Origin: WTGU01 sp965200925
GTDB taxonomy: Bacteria > Pseudomonadota > Alphaproteobacteria > UBA828
NCBI GenBank assembly: GCA_965200925.1
Contig: OZ241738.1
Coordinates: forward strand, 682,001 to 746,000
Direction of reading: 5' to 3'
Length of the DNA: 64,000 bases
Each line of letters begins with the position of its first letter. Within the stretch, counting starts at the first letter, position 1. The notes below the pieces were generated by a model that did no database searches, was not told where the DNA came from, and saw only the letters and a program-made list of their open reading frames with translations. The position numbers and the translations under genes were made by a program. Positions 1 through 7,276 of the stretch are shown piece after piece.

Positions 1-164
1 TGCTCCCTGGCGAGCCTGACGGTGGCGTGCATGACGCCCGGGTCGGAGGCGTGGAAGCCGCAGGCGACATTCGCCGAGGTGGTGTAGGGCATGATCGCCT
101 CGTCGTCCCCGCATGTGTAGATGCTGTAGGCCTCGCCCATGTCGCAGTTGATGTCGATCCCCAT
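1..164 (-). CDS. pxpA: 5-oxoprolinase subunit A (LamB/YcsF family), N-terminal part
   Basis: Only the first 54 codons lie in the window; the gene runs off its left edge. The N-terminus carries the motifs NCDMGE, GDDEAIMPY and ACGFHASDP, which are typical of the LamB/YcsF family. PxpA works with PxpB and PxpC to hydrolyse 5-oxoproline (pyroglutamate) to glutamate at the cost of ATP. The ATG at 162-164 sits directly before the conserved IDINCDMG block, so the start is secure. Whether pxpB and pxpC adjoin cannot be seen. The next gene on the same strand ends 45 bases upstream. Confidence 0.85.
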   Translation of the reverse strand, partial: MGIDINCDMGEAYSIYTCGDDEAIMPYTTSANVACGFHASDPGVMHATVRLARE

Positions 165-209
165 CGTCTTCCCCGTCGTTCCCCGGCGGCAAGCCCGCCG
201 ATCGTAGCA

Positions 210-707
210 TCAAAACGCCGCGGCGGCCTCCCGCAACATGTCGAGTGCGGCATCGACGGTGGCGAGGCGGATCGCCGCGCGGTCTCCCGCGTAGACCGCG
301 TGCCTGTCGCTCAGCGCGCCATCGCGTCCGGCGCAGGCGTGGTACACGAGGCCGACCGGCTTGCCCGGCGTGCTCCCGCCCGGGCCGGCGATGCCGGTCA
401 CGGAGACGGCGAGATCGGCGCGGGAGCGGGAGAGCGCGCCGGTCGCCATTGCCCGCGCCACCTCCCCGCTCACCGCACCGAAGCGGGCGAGGAGGCCGGC
501 CGGCACGCCCAGTGCCTCCCGCTTGGCCTCGTTGGAATAGACCACGTAGCCGCGGTCGAAAACCGCCGAGGCGCCTGCGACCTCGGTCAGGCAGGCGGCG
601 ATCAGGCCGCCGGTACAGGACTCGACCGCCGCGACGCGGAGCTGCGCCGCGCGGCATAGCTCGAGCAGCCGCGCGGCGCGGTCCAGCGTAGCATCGGGGA
701 AGGTCAC
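210..707 (-). CDS. pncC: CinA C-terminal domain amidase (NMN deamidase-like)
   Basis: A 165-residue protein made only of the CinA C-terminal domain, without the N-terminal MoaB-like domain of full CinA. The motifs ESCTGGLI, YSNEAK and SVTGIAGPGG are characteristic. Family members deamidate nicotinamide mononucleotide to nicotinic acid mononucleotide in pyridine-nucleotide salvage. I chose the GTG at 705-707 because it overlaps the pgpA stop in a GTGA junction, implying translational coupling, and because the family domain begins right after it. A longer reading upstream would run through pgpA in another frame and is not protein-like. Confidence 0.85.
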   Translation of the reverse strand: MTFPDATLDRAARLLELCRAAQLRVAAVESCTGGLIAACLTEVAGASAVFDRGYVVYSNEAKREALGVPAGLLARFGAVSGEVARAMATGALSRSRADLAVSVTGIAGPGGSTPGKPVGLVYHACAGRDGALSDRHAVYAGDRAAIRLATVDAALDMLREAAAAF

Positions 708-1186
708 AGCCAGATCCAGACGTGCCACAGGACGATCGCCGCGAAGCCGCCCGCGACCGCGTCGTCGGCCATCACGCCAAGCCCGCCCTTCAGGTGCTGG
801 TCGATCAGGCTGATCGGCCACGGCTTCGCCACGTCGAACAGGCGGAACAGCACGAAGCCGATCGCATAGAGGGCGGGATCCGGGGGCACCAGCAAGAGCG
901 CGATGCACTGGCCGGCCGCTTCATCGATGACGATCGCGGGCGAATCGCGAACGCCGCCCCGCCGCTCGCAGGTGCCGGCCGCCCAGACCCCGATCGCGAA
1001 CAACGCCAGGGCGGCGCTCGCGAGGCCGACCATGCCCGTGGTGCTCACGAGCAGCCAGGCGACGGGCAGCGTGGCCAGGGAGGCGGCGCTTCCCGGCGCC
1101 CATTTCACGAAGCCGACGCCGCAGCAGGTCGCGACCAGGGCGGCCGGATCGCGCAACCCCAGGCGGGCGCTCCGAGCGTCAGCCAC
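704..1186 (-). CDS. pgpA: Phosphatidylglycerophosphatase A
   Basis: A 160-residue membrane protein. It hydrolyses phosphatidylglycerophosphate to phosphatidylglycerol in inner-membrane phospholipid synthesis. Recognisable features are the early GFVKWAPGSAAS block, the acidic IVIDEAAGQ motif near residue 86, the FRLFDVAKPWPI segment and the C-terminal GLGVMADDAVAG motif. Hydrophobic stretches cover about residues 33-75 and the C-terminal end. The gene overlaps ispDF by 8 bases upstream and the pncC start by 4 bases downstream, so ispDF-pgpA-pncC read as one tightly coupled operon. Confidence 0.9.
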   Translation of the reverse strand: MADARSARLGLRDPAALVATCCGVGFVKWAPGSAASLATLPVAWLLVSTTGMVGLASAALALFAIGVWAAGTCERRGGVRDSPAIVIDEAAGQCIALLLVPPDPALYAIGFVLFRLFDVAKPWPISLIDQHLKGGLGVMADDAVAGGFAAIVLWHVWIWL

Positions 1187-2387
1187 GATCGCCCGCGCCG
1201 GTCGGGAGGCGTACCGTCGCGACCGCCTGCGCCGCGATGCCTTCGCCGCGGCCGGTGAAGCCCAGGCCCTCGGTGGTCGTCGCCTTCAGGCCGATGCGGT
1301 CGGGCGGCAGCCCGAGCAGCGCCGCAAGCCGCGCGGTCATGGCGTCGCGATACGGGCCGATCCTCGGCCGCTGGCAGATCAGCGTCAGGTCGACATGGCC
1401 GATCACGGCCTCCCGCTCCGCCAGCAGGTCCAGCGCACGGGTCACGAAGCGCGCGGAATCCGCGTCCCGCCAAGCCTCGTCGGCGGGTGGAAAATGCATG
1501 CCGATGTCGCCGGCCGCGACCGCGCCCAGCAGGGCGTCGACCAGGGCGTGGAGTGCCACGTCGCCGTCGGAATGGCCGATCACGCCGCGCTCGTGCGGCA
1601 CGGCGACGCCGCACAGCATGACGTGATCGCCCGGCCCGAAGCGGTGGACGTCGAAGCCCGTGCCGACGCGGGTTTCGCAAGCCGCCGCTGGCGCGCCGTG
1701 CGCGAGGACGCGGGAGGCGCGGGCGAGGTCGTCCTCGGTGGTGATCTTCAGATTGTCCTCGTCGCCGCTGGTGAGCACGACGCGCAGACCGGCATGCGCG
1801 GCGACCGCCGCATCGTCGCTCAGGCTCTCGCCTCGCGCGGCGCGATGGGCCTCCAGGATCGCGTGGTAACGGAATCCCTGGGGAGTCTGGGCGCGCCAGA
1901 GGCCGTCGCGCGGCACCGTTCCGGCGACCGCGCCGCCGCCGGGCGGGGCCCGCATCAGGCTGTCGCTTACCGCCAGGGCAGGGATCGCGCCGTCATGCGT
2001 GGCGAGTGCCCCGAGCACGCCGTCGATCACGGCGGCAGACACCAGGGGCCGCGCCCCGTCGTGGATCAGGACCGCAGGCGGGGCTGTGTCGCACAGGCTT
2101 TCAAGCCCCAGCCGCACCGATTCCTGCCGTGACGCGCCGCCGCCGACCGGCGTCAGAAGTTTGCCCTCCAGAGCATCGGCGTTTGTCCGAACGGCGTCGT
2201 CGTAAAGCGGCCTGTCGTCCGGGTCGATCACCACGCGCACCCGGTCGATCCCGGGATGCACCGCGAAGCGCCGTACGCCGTGGGCGAGGACGGCGCGCCC
2301 TCGCAGCGGGCGGTACTGCTTGGGCGGATACCCGCCGACCCGGCGGCCACGCCCGGCGGCGACGATCAAGGCGGCGGCCGTGGTCAT
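1179..2387 (-). CDS. ispDF: Bifunctional IspD/IspF isoprenoid enzyme
   Basis: A 402-residue fusion. The N-terminal IspD half shows the nucleotide-binding AAGRGRRVGG loop, the KQYRPL motif and HDGARPLV. The C-terminal IspF half starts near residue 226 with RVGTGFDVHRF and continues with GHSDGDVALHALVDALLGA and ATTTEGLGFTGRGEG, which carry the metal-binding Asp and His. The enzyme makes CDP-methylerythritol and then cyclises the 2-phosphate derivative in the MEP pathway; IspE must come from elsewhere. I placed the start at the ATG directly before TTAAALIVAAG; another in-frame ATG lies 12 codons upstream. The IspDF fusion is common in Alphaproteobacteria. Confidence 0.93.
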   Translation of the reverse strand: MTTAAALIVAAGRGRRVGGYPPKQYRPLRGRAVLAHGVRRFAVHPGIDRVRVVIDPDDRPLYDDAVRTNADALEGKLLTPVGGGASRQESVRLGLESLCDTAPPAVLIHDGARPLVSAAVIDGVLGALATHDGAIPALAVSDSLMRAPPGGGAVAGTVPRDGLWRAQTPQGFRYHAILEAHRAARGESLSDDAAVAAHAGLRVVLTSGDEDNLKITTEDDLARASRVLAHGAPAAACETRVGTGFDVHRFGPGDHVMLCGVAVPHERGVIGHSDGDVALHALVDALLGAVAAGDIGMHFPPADEAWRDADSARFVTRALDLLAEREAVIGHVDLTLICQRPRIGPYRDAMTARLAALLGLPPDRIGLKATTTEGLGFTGRGEGIAAQAVATVRLPTGAGDRG

Positions 2388-2439
2388 CGCGCTTCGCCCC
2401 GTGCCGCGGCGATCGCCGTTCAAGCCCCGGCCCGCGCGG

Positions 2440-2512
2440 TGCCGGCGGCAGGACTCGAACCTGCAACCCCTTGATTACAAATCAAGTGCTCTACCGGTTG
2501 AGCTACGCCGGC
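2440..2512 (-). tRNA. tRNA-Thr (anticodon TGT)
   Basis: A complete cloverleaf on the minus strand. The acceptor stem is GCCGGCG/CGCCGGC, the D arm has GCTC/GAGC, the anticodon stem is CTTGA/TCAAG with loop TTTGTAA (anticodon TGT, reads ACA), and the T arm is GCAGG-TTCGAGT-CCTGC. The discriminator is A. The following bases are CCG, so the 3' CCA is not encoded and must be added after transcription. It lies between rlmB and ispDF, transcribed in the same direction. Confidence 0.97.
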
Positions 2513-2554
2513 CCGGCGGAGGGCGCGCGGCAGGACGCTGAGGGCGGCGGCGTT

Positions 2555-3424
2555 TCACGCGCGAGGGGCCTCCCTTGTCGCGTTGGCTGCGGGCGCCCCG
2601 CGCATCACGGTCTCGTAAAGGGCGATCGCGGCGGTGCTGGAGACATTGAGGCTGGCCATCGCACCCGGCATCGGGATGCGGGCCGTCAGGTCGCACCGCT
2701 CGCGGGTGAGGCGGCGCATTCCTTCGCCCTCCGCGCCGAGCACGAGGGCGAGCGGTGCCCTCACGCTGGCATCCGCCAGGGGAGCGGCGGCCTCCGGGTC
2801 GAGGCCGAGACACCAGAAACCGAGCTCTTTCAAGACGACGAGCGTGCGCGCGATGTTGACGACCCGCGCCAGCGGCACCGCCTCCAGCGCCCCCGAGGCG
2901 GCCTTGGCCAGTGCGCCTGCGCTCCGGGGGGAATGCCGCTCCTGCACGACGACCGCGCCCGCGGCGAAAGCAGCGGCCGAGCGCAGGATGGCGCCGACGT
3001 TCTGAGGGTCCGTGACCTGATCGAGAACGAGCACAGCCTTCCCCGCCTGCGCCGCGTTGCGGCAGGCGGTGGCGAGATCCACCGCCTGCAACGGCGCCGT
3101 CTCGAGCACGATGCCCTGATGGACCGCCCCAGCCGGCAGCAGGGCGGCGAGGGCTTGGCGGGAGATGACCTGCGGCGCCTCGAACAGGGCGCGGGCCGCG
3201 AGCGGCAGGGCGCGGGCGTCGATCCGCTCCGCCAGGAGCGCGGCACCTTCCGCCGTCGCGATCAGACGGTGGCAGCGGCGGCTCGGATTGCTCAGGGCAG
3301 CAGCCACCGCATGGGCGCCGTAAAGGCGCTCGCGGCGGGGTTGCGCTTGGCGGCGCTGCTCCTGGTGCGTCAGGCGCCGTCCGGTCGAGCGGTTGCGCGG
3401 GCGGCGAGAGATGTTGCGTAGCAC
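2555..3424 (-). CDS. rlmB: 23S rRNA (guanosine-2'-O)-methyltransferase RlmB (TrmH/SpoU family)
   Basis: A 289-residue SpoU-class methyltransferase. A basic N-terminal tail (about 30 residues) leads into the substrate-binding domain with LYGAHAVAAAL. The knotted catalytic domain has VLDQVTDPQNVGAILRSAAAF (motif 1 region), VLGAEGEGMRRL (motif 2) and the C-terminal MASLNVSSTAAIALYE (motif 3), which bind SAM and form the knot. RlmB modifies G2251 in the 23S rRNA peptidyl-transferase loop. The gene is read away from the tRNA-Tyr promoter, with tRNA-Thr just downstream. Confidence 0.92.
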   Translation of the reverse strand: MLRNISRRPRNRSTGRRLTHQEQRRQAQPRRERLYGAHAVAAALSNPSRRCHRLIATAEGAALLAERIDARALPLAARALFEAPQVISRQALAALLPAGAVHQGIVLETAPLQAVDLATACRNAAQAGKAVLVLDQVTDPQNVGAILRSAAAFAAGAVVVQERHSPRSAGALAKAASGALEAVPLARVVNIARTLVVLKELGFWCLGLDPEAAAPLADASVRAPLALVLGAEGEGMRRLTRERCDLTARIPMPGAMASLNVSSTAAIALYETVMRGAPAANATREAPRA

Positions 3425-3528
3425 GGCGCGTCATGGTACGAGAAAGCGTTCCCTTTTGCGAGACCGTCGGCGCGGGCGAGCTCGCCCGCGCCGACGGGAG
3501 CGGCGGCGGCTCGACGCTCCATCGGGCA

Positions 3529-3557
3529 TTGACAACCGGTTGCGGACCTTCTACGAT
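3529..3557 (+). promoter_or_regulatory. Sigma-70-type promoter of the tRNA-Tyr/tuf operon
   Basis: A perfect -35 box TTGACA (3529-3534) and a -10 box TACGAT (3552-3557) separated by 17 bases, placed 37 bases before the mature tRNA-Tyr. This is the best sigma-70 match I noticed in the window and fits a strong promoter for the tRNA-Tyr, tRNA-Gly and tuf transcript. Transcription beyond tuf into tRNA-Trp and secE is possible. Confidence 0.75.
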
Positions 3558-3594
3558 GCGCTCTTCCGGGTTTCGGGCACGCCCACCTCGGCGC

Positions 3595-3680
3595 GGAGGG
3601 GTGGCCGAGTGGTTAAAGGCAGCAGACTGTAAATCTGCCGACGTCAGTCTACGTAGGTTCGAATCCTACCCCCTCCACCA
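3595..3680 (+). tRNA. tRNA-Tyr (anticodon GTA)
   Basis: A class II tRNA of 86 bases including an encoded CCA. The acceptor stem is GGAGGGG/CCCCTCC; the anticodon loop CTGTAAA gives GTA; the long variable arm contains GACGTCAGTCTACG; the T arm carries GTTCGAATC. It is the first gene after the strong promoter and is followed by tRNA-Gly after 59 bases. Confidence 0.97.
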
Positions 3681-3739
3681 AACGCGCGCGCCGTCGGCAC
3701 GTGGGGGCGTGGGGCACGACATGCAGGTCGATCGGGCGT

Positions 3740-3810
3740 GCGGGTGTAGCTCAATGGTAGAGCCCCAGCCTTCCAAGCTGGTTACGTGGGTTCGATTCCC
3801 ACCACCCGCT
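3740..3810 (+). tRNA. tRNA-Gly (anticodon TCC)
   Basis: A compact cloverleaf: acceptor GCGGGTG/CACCCGC, D arm GCTC/GAGC, anticodon stem CCAGC/GCTGG with loop CTTCCAA (anticodon TCC, reads GGA), and T arm GTGGG-TTCGATT-CCCAC. The discriminator is T. The next bases are CCG, so CCA is not encoded, unlike in the neighbouring tRNA-Tyr and tRNA-Trp. Confidence 0.97.
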
Positions 3811-3888
3811 CCGGCGTTTCCGGCCCGAGGCCCGTGGGCGCGCTCCGAACCGCCGCGACGGCGCGGTTGACCTTGAGGAAGAGCACTG

Positions 3889-5079
3889 ATGGCGAAGGTG
3901 AAGTATGAGCGTAGGAAGCCGCACTGCAACGTGGGGACGATAGGTCATGTTGACCATGGGAAGACGACGTTGACGGCGGCGATCACTCGGGTATTGGGCG
4001 AGGCGGGCGGTGCGGAGTATGTGTCGTTTGAGGAGATCGACAAGGCTCCTGAGGAGCGTGAGCGTGGGATCACGATTGCGACGGCGCATGTTGAGTACGA
4101 GACGTCGGCCCGTCACTACGCGCATGTGGATTGTCCGGGTCATGCGGACTATGTGAAGAACATGATCACGGGTGCGGCGCAGATGGACGGTGCGATTTTG
4201 GTGGTGTCTGCGTCGGACGGTCCGATGCCGCAGACTCGGGAGCACATTTTGTTGGCGCGTCAGGTTGGGGTTCCTGCGTTGGTTGTGTATATGAACAAGG
4301 TTGACCAGGTTGACGACGGGGAGCTTCTGGATTTGGTTGAGTTGGAGGTTCGTGAGTTGTTGTCGGCCTACGAGTTTCCGGGTGATGAGATACCTGTGAT
4401 CCGTGGTTCTGCGTTGGTGGCGTTGGAGGGAGGTGATGCGTCGGTGGGGAGCGCATCGATCTGTGCGTTGATGGAAGCGGTTGATGGTTATGTACCGCAG
4501 CCTGAGCGTCCGAAGGAGCAGCCTTTTTTGATGCCGATAGAGGATGTATTTTCGATATCGGGTCGTGGTACGGTTGTGACGGGTCGTATTGAGCGAGGGG
4601 TTGTGAAGGTTGGGGATGAGGTTTCGATTGTGGGTATGAAGGAGACGTTGCAGACGGTATGCACGGGGGTTGAGATGTTTCGTAAGTTGTTGGACCAGGG
4701 GGAGGCGGGAGACAATGTTGGTGTTTTGTTGCGAGGGACGAAGCGAGATGAGGTTGAGCGGGGGCAGGTATTGTCTCATCCTGGTACGATCACGCCACAC
4801 ACGCGGTTTGAGGCGGAGACGTACATTCTGACGAAGGATGAGGGTGGTCGTCACACGCCGTTTTTTTCGAACTATCGTCCGCAGTTTTACTTTCGGACGA
4901 CGGATGTGACGGGGACGATAGCGTTGCCTTCTGGTACGGAGATGGTGATGCCTGGGGACAACGTGAACATGAAGGTGGAGTTGATTGCACCGATAGCGAT
5001 GGACGAGGGCCTTCGGTTTGCGATCCGCGAGGGGGGTCGCACAGTGGGCGCCGGCGTCGTCGCCAAAATCATGGAATAG
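3889..5079 (+). CDS. tuf: Elongation factor Tu
   Basis: A full-length 396-residue EF-Tu that delivers aminoacyl-tRNA to the ribosomal A site. G1 is GHVDHGKT, the switch regions include RGITIATAHVEYE, G3 is DCPGHADY, G4 is NKVDQVDD, and domain 2 starts around FSISGRGTVVTGRIERG. A GAGGAA sequence precedes the ATG. From the start to about 5010 the codons end mostly in G or T (TTG, GTT, CGT, GGT), whereas every neighbouring gene prefers C or G; the last 20 or so codons return to the local style. This codon skew also leaves a long open antisense frame. The gene belongs to the tRNA-Tyr/Gly/tuf/tRNA-Trp/secE cluster. Confidence 0.98.
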   Translation: MAKVKYERRKPHCNVGTIGHVDHGKTTLTAAITRVLGEAGGAEYVSFEEIDKAPEERERGITIATAHVEYETSARHYAHVDCPGHADYVKNMITGAAQMDGAILVVSASDGPMPQTREHILLARQVGVPALVVYMNKVDQVDDGELLDLVELEVRELLSAYEFPGDEIPVIRGSALVALEGGDASVGSASICALMEAVDGYVPQPERPKEQPFLMPIEDVFSISGRGTVVTGRIERGVVKVGDEVSIVGMKETLQTVCTGVEMFRKLLDQGEAGDNVGVLLRGTKRDEVERGQVLSHPGTITPHTRFEAETYILTKDEGGRHTPFFSNYRPQFYFRTTDVTGTIALPSGTEMVMPGDNVNMKVELIAPIAMDEGLRFAIREGGRTVGAGVVAKIME

Positions 5080-5117
5080 GACGCCCGACCGGGCCGCCGG
5101 GCGCGACGGGAACGCAC

Positions 5118-5193
5118 AGGAGTGTAGCTCAATTGGTAGAGCGCCGGTCTCCAAAACCGGAGGTTGGGGGTTCGAGACCCTCCACTCCTGCCA
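5118..5193 (+). tRNA. tRNA-Trp (anticodon CCA)
   Basis: A 76-base tRNA with encoded CCA: acceptor AGGAGTG/CACTCCT, D arm GCTC/GAGC, anticodon stem CCGGT/ACCGG with loop CTCCAAA (anticodon CCA), T arm GGGGG-TTCGAGA-CCCTC. The position between tuf and secE is conserved in many Alphaproteobacteria. Confidence 0.97.
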
Positions 5194-5221
5194 GCACTGC
5201 GCGGGAGGAGCTGCGTTGACG

Positions 5222-5419
5222 ATGGCGCGTACGCCGCCTCTGGAGTTTCTGCGTCAGGCGCGCCAGGAGATCGCCAAGGTCACGTGGCCTACGCGCAAGG
5301 AAACGACGATCAGCACCATCATGGTGATCATCATGGTGATCATCATGGCCCTGTTCTTCTTCCTGGTCGATCAGGTGCTGTCGATCGGGGTCAGGGCGGT
5401 TCTGGGGCTCGGCGGATGA
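5222..5419 (+). CDS. secE: Protein translocase subunit SecE
   Basis: A 65-residue single-spanning SecE. The amphipathic N-terminus has EFLRQARQEIAKVTWPTRKET, the hallmark VTWPTRKE motif, followed by one membrane segment. SecE clamps SecY in the SecYEG channel. A strong GGAGGAG at 5204-5210 sits 5 bases before a TTG (5216) and 11 before the ATG (5222), so translation could begin two codons earlier; I kept the ATG. The membrane segment contains a 12-base tandem duplication (5321-5344) encoding MVII twice. The stop overlaps the nusG ATG. Confidence 0.93.
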   Translation: MARTPPLEFLRQARQEIAKVTWPTRKETTISTIMVIIMVIIMALFFFLVDQVLSIGVRAVLGLGG

Positions 5420-6009
5420 CGGACACGCGGGCGGAGGAGGTGCAGGGGGCGGAATCGCGGCCAGAGGTCGCGCCGGCGGCGGACGCGAAGTGGTATATCG
5501 TCCACGTCTATTCCGGCTTCGAGAAGAAGGTGGCGCAGTCGATCCGGGAGCAGGCTAGGCAGCAGGGCCTGGACCACCTGATCAACGACGTCATGGTGCC
5601 GTCGGAAGAGGTGGTAGAGATGCGCCGCGGCGAAAAGGTCAAGTCCGAGCGCAAGTTCTTCCCGGGCTACGTCCTTGCACGGCTGAGCATGACCGACGAG
5701 ACATGGCACTTGGTCAAGAACACGCCGAAGGTGACGGGCTTTCTCGGCGGCGGCGGTAAGCCGATACCGATCCGCGACGAAGAGGCGGAGCGCGTGCTGC
5801 AGCAGGTCAAGGAGGGAGTCGAGCGGCCCAAGCCCTCGATCATGTTCGAGATCGGGGAGACGGTGCGGGTCTGCGACGGTCCCTTCACCTCGTTTAGCGG
5901 GCTGGTGGAGGAAGTCGACGAGGAACGCGCCCGCATCACGGTGGCGGTGTCGATCTTCGGCCGGCCGACTCCCGTCGAATTGGAATACGCGCAGATCGAA
6001 AAGGCTTGA
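5416..6009 (+). CDS. nusG: Transcription termination/antitermination factor NusG
   Basis: A 197-residue NusG. About 24 polar residues precede the NGN domain, which begins at KWYIVHVYSGFEKKVA. FFPGYVLARL and HLVKNTPKVTGFLGG follow. The KOW domain is at the C-terminus with EIGETVRVCDGPFTSFSGLVEEVD. NusG binds RNA polymerase and links it to Rho or to ribosomal protein S10. The ATG overlaps the secE TGA (ATGA), so the two are translationally coupled. The N-terminal extension makes it slightly longer than the family norm of about 176-185. Confidence 0.97.
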   Translation: MTDTRAEEVQGAESRPEVAPAADAKWYIVHVYSGFEKKVAQSIREQARQQGLDHLINDVMVPSEEVVEMRRGEKVKSERKFFPGYVLARLSMTDETWHLVKNTPKVTGFLGGGGKPIPIRDEEAERVLQQVKEGVERPKPSIMFEIGETVRVCDGPFTSFSGLVEEVDEERARITVAVSIFGRPTPVELEYAQIEKA

Positions 6010-6027
6010 CCGGAAACCGAGGAAGCC

Positions 6028-6459
6028 ATGGCCAAACGCGTGACGAACACAATCAAGCTACAGGTGCCCGCAGGGCAGGCGAATCCCTCACCCCCGATCG
6101 GCCCCGCGCTCGGTCAAGCGGGACTCAACATCATGGAGTTCTGCAAGACCTTCAACGACCAGACCCAGAGCCTCGAGCAGGGCACGCCGATCCCGACGGT
6201 GATCTCGGTCTATCACGACCGCACCTTCTCGTTCGAGACTCGAAGCCCGCCAGCGAGCTATTTCCTCAAGCAGGCCGCTGGCCTAGCCAAGGGCTCCGGG
6301 GAGGTAGGGCGCGTCGACCCGGTGGGCTCGGTCACGCGCGGGCAGGTCCGGGAGATCGCGGAGAAGAAGAGGGCCGACCTCAACGCCGACGACATCGAAG
6401 CCGCTTGCCGCATGATCGAGGGCTCGGCGCGCTCGATCGGCATCCAGGTTGTGGAGTAG
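6028..6459 (+). CDS. rplK: Ribosomal protein uL11
   Basis: A 143-residue L11, the usual length. The N-terminal domain has KLQVPAGQANPSPPIGPALGQ with the conserved proline-rich helix, and the rRNA-binding C-terminal domain has NADDIEAACRMIEGSARSIGI. L11 binds the GTPase-associated centre of 23S rRNA and is the thiostrepton site. It begins 18 bases after nusG and is followed within 5 bases by rplA, the classic L11-L1 pair. Confidence 0.98.
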   Translation: MAKRVTNTIKLQVPAGQANPSPPIGPALGQAGLNIMEFCKTFNDQTQSLEQGTPIPTVISVYHDRTFSFETRSPPASYFLKQAAGLAKGSGEVGRVDPVGSVTRGQVREIAEKKRADLNADDIEAACRMIEGSARSIGIQVVE

Positions 6460-6464
6460 CGGCC

Positions 6465-7172
6465 ATGGCGAAGACGGGCAACAGGGTGAAGCGGGCCAGG
6501 GAGGACCTCGACCGGACGAAGACCCATGCGCTCGGCGAGGCGGTCGGGATCGTGAAACGGGGGGCGACGGCGAAGTTCGACGAAACCGTCGAGATGGCCG
6601 TCAACCTCGGCGTCGACCCGCGCCACGCCGATCAGATGGTACGCGGCGTCGTCGCGTTGCCCCACGGCACCGGACGAGCCGTCCGCGTGGCGGTCTTCGC
6701 CAAGGGCGACAAGGCCGAGGCCGCGCGCGCCGCCGGTGCCGACGTGGTCGGCGCCGACGATCTCGCCAAGGACGTCCAGGAGGGAAAGATCGATTTCGAC
6801 CGCTGCGTCGCCACCCCGGACATGATGCCGGTGGTCGGCAAGCTGGGGCGCATTCTCGGCCCGCGCGGCCTCATGCCGAACCCGAAGCTCGGCACGGTCA
6901 CGCCCGACGTTACCCAAGCCGTCAAGGCAGCCAAGGGCGGCCAAATCGAATTCCGCGTCGAGAAGGCGGGCATCGTCCACGCCGGGATCGGCAAGGCGAG
7001 CTTCGCCGACGAGGCGCTGGTCGAGAACGCGCGGGCCTTGGTGGACGCGGTCAACAAGGCGAAACCGAGCGGCGCGAAGGGGACTTACATCAGGAAGGCC
7101 GCGCTCAGCTCCTCCCAGGGGCCGGGCGTGAAGCTCGACGTCAACGACTTGCTGGCGGAACGGACGGCGTAG
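6465..7172 (+). CDS. rplA: Ribosomal protein uL1
   Basis: A 235-residue L1 of standard length. FDETVEMAVNLGVDPRHADQ near residues 33-52 and GKLGRILGPRGLMPNPKLGTV around residues 125-145 are diagnostic. L1 forms the stalk near the E site and in many bacteria represses the L11-L1 message. The ATG lies in GGCCATGG, 5 bases after the rplK stop. A 104-base leader separates it from rplJ, where an L10 regulatory leader is commonly found; I could not assign its fold by eye. Confidence 0.98.
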   Translation: MAKTGNRVKRAREDLDRTKTHALGEAVGIVKRGATAKFDETVEMAVNLGVDPRHADQMVRGVVALPHGTGRAVRVAVFAKGDKAEAARAAGADVVGADDLAKDVQEGKIDFDRCVATPDMMPVVGKLGRILGPRGLMPNPKLGTVTPDVTQAVKAAKGGQIEFRVEKAGIVHAGIGKASFADEALVENARALVDAVNKAKPSGAKGTYIRKAALSSSQGPGVKLDVNDLLAERTA

Positions 7173-7276
7173 TGGGCGAGGCCGTGCGCGGCGGGCCGGC
7201 GGGCGGCGCGAGCTTTCGTGCACCCGACGCCCCCGGGCGCAGCCACACCCATGCCGCCTGAAAGGCCGGGAGAGCG

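Noticed and set aside
3751..5154. A 467-codon open frame antisense to tuf
   Set aside because: It covers tRNA-Gly and the whole tuf gene and is rich in Arg, His, Leu and Thr. It exists because tuf uses G/T-ending codons and so rarely makes antisense stops. No protein-like motif was seen.
5018..5221. Longer SecE starting within or before tRNA-Trp
   Set aside because: The frame is open upstream, but it crosses the end of tuf and the whole tRNA-Trp gene. A strong ribosome-binding site lies just before 5216-5222.
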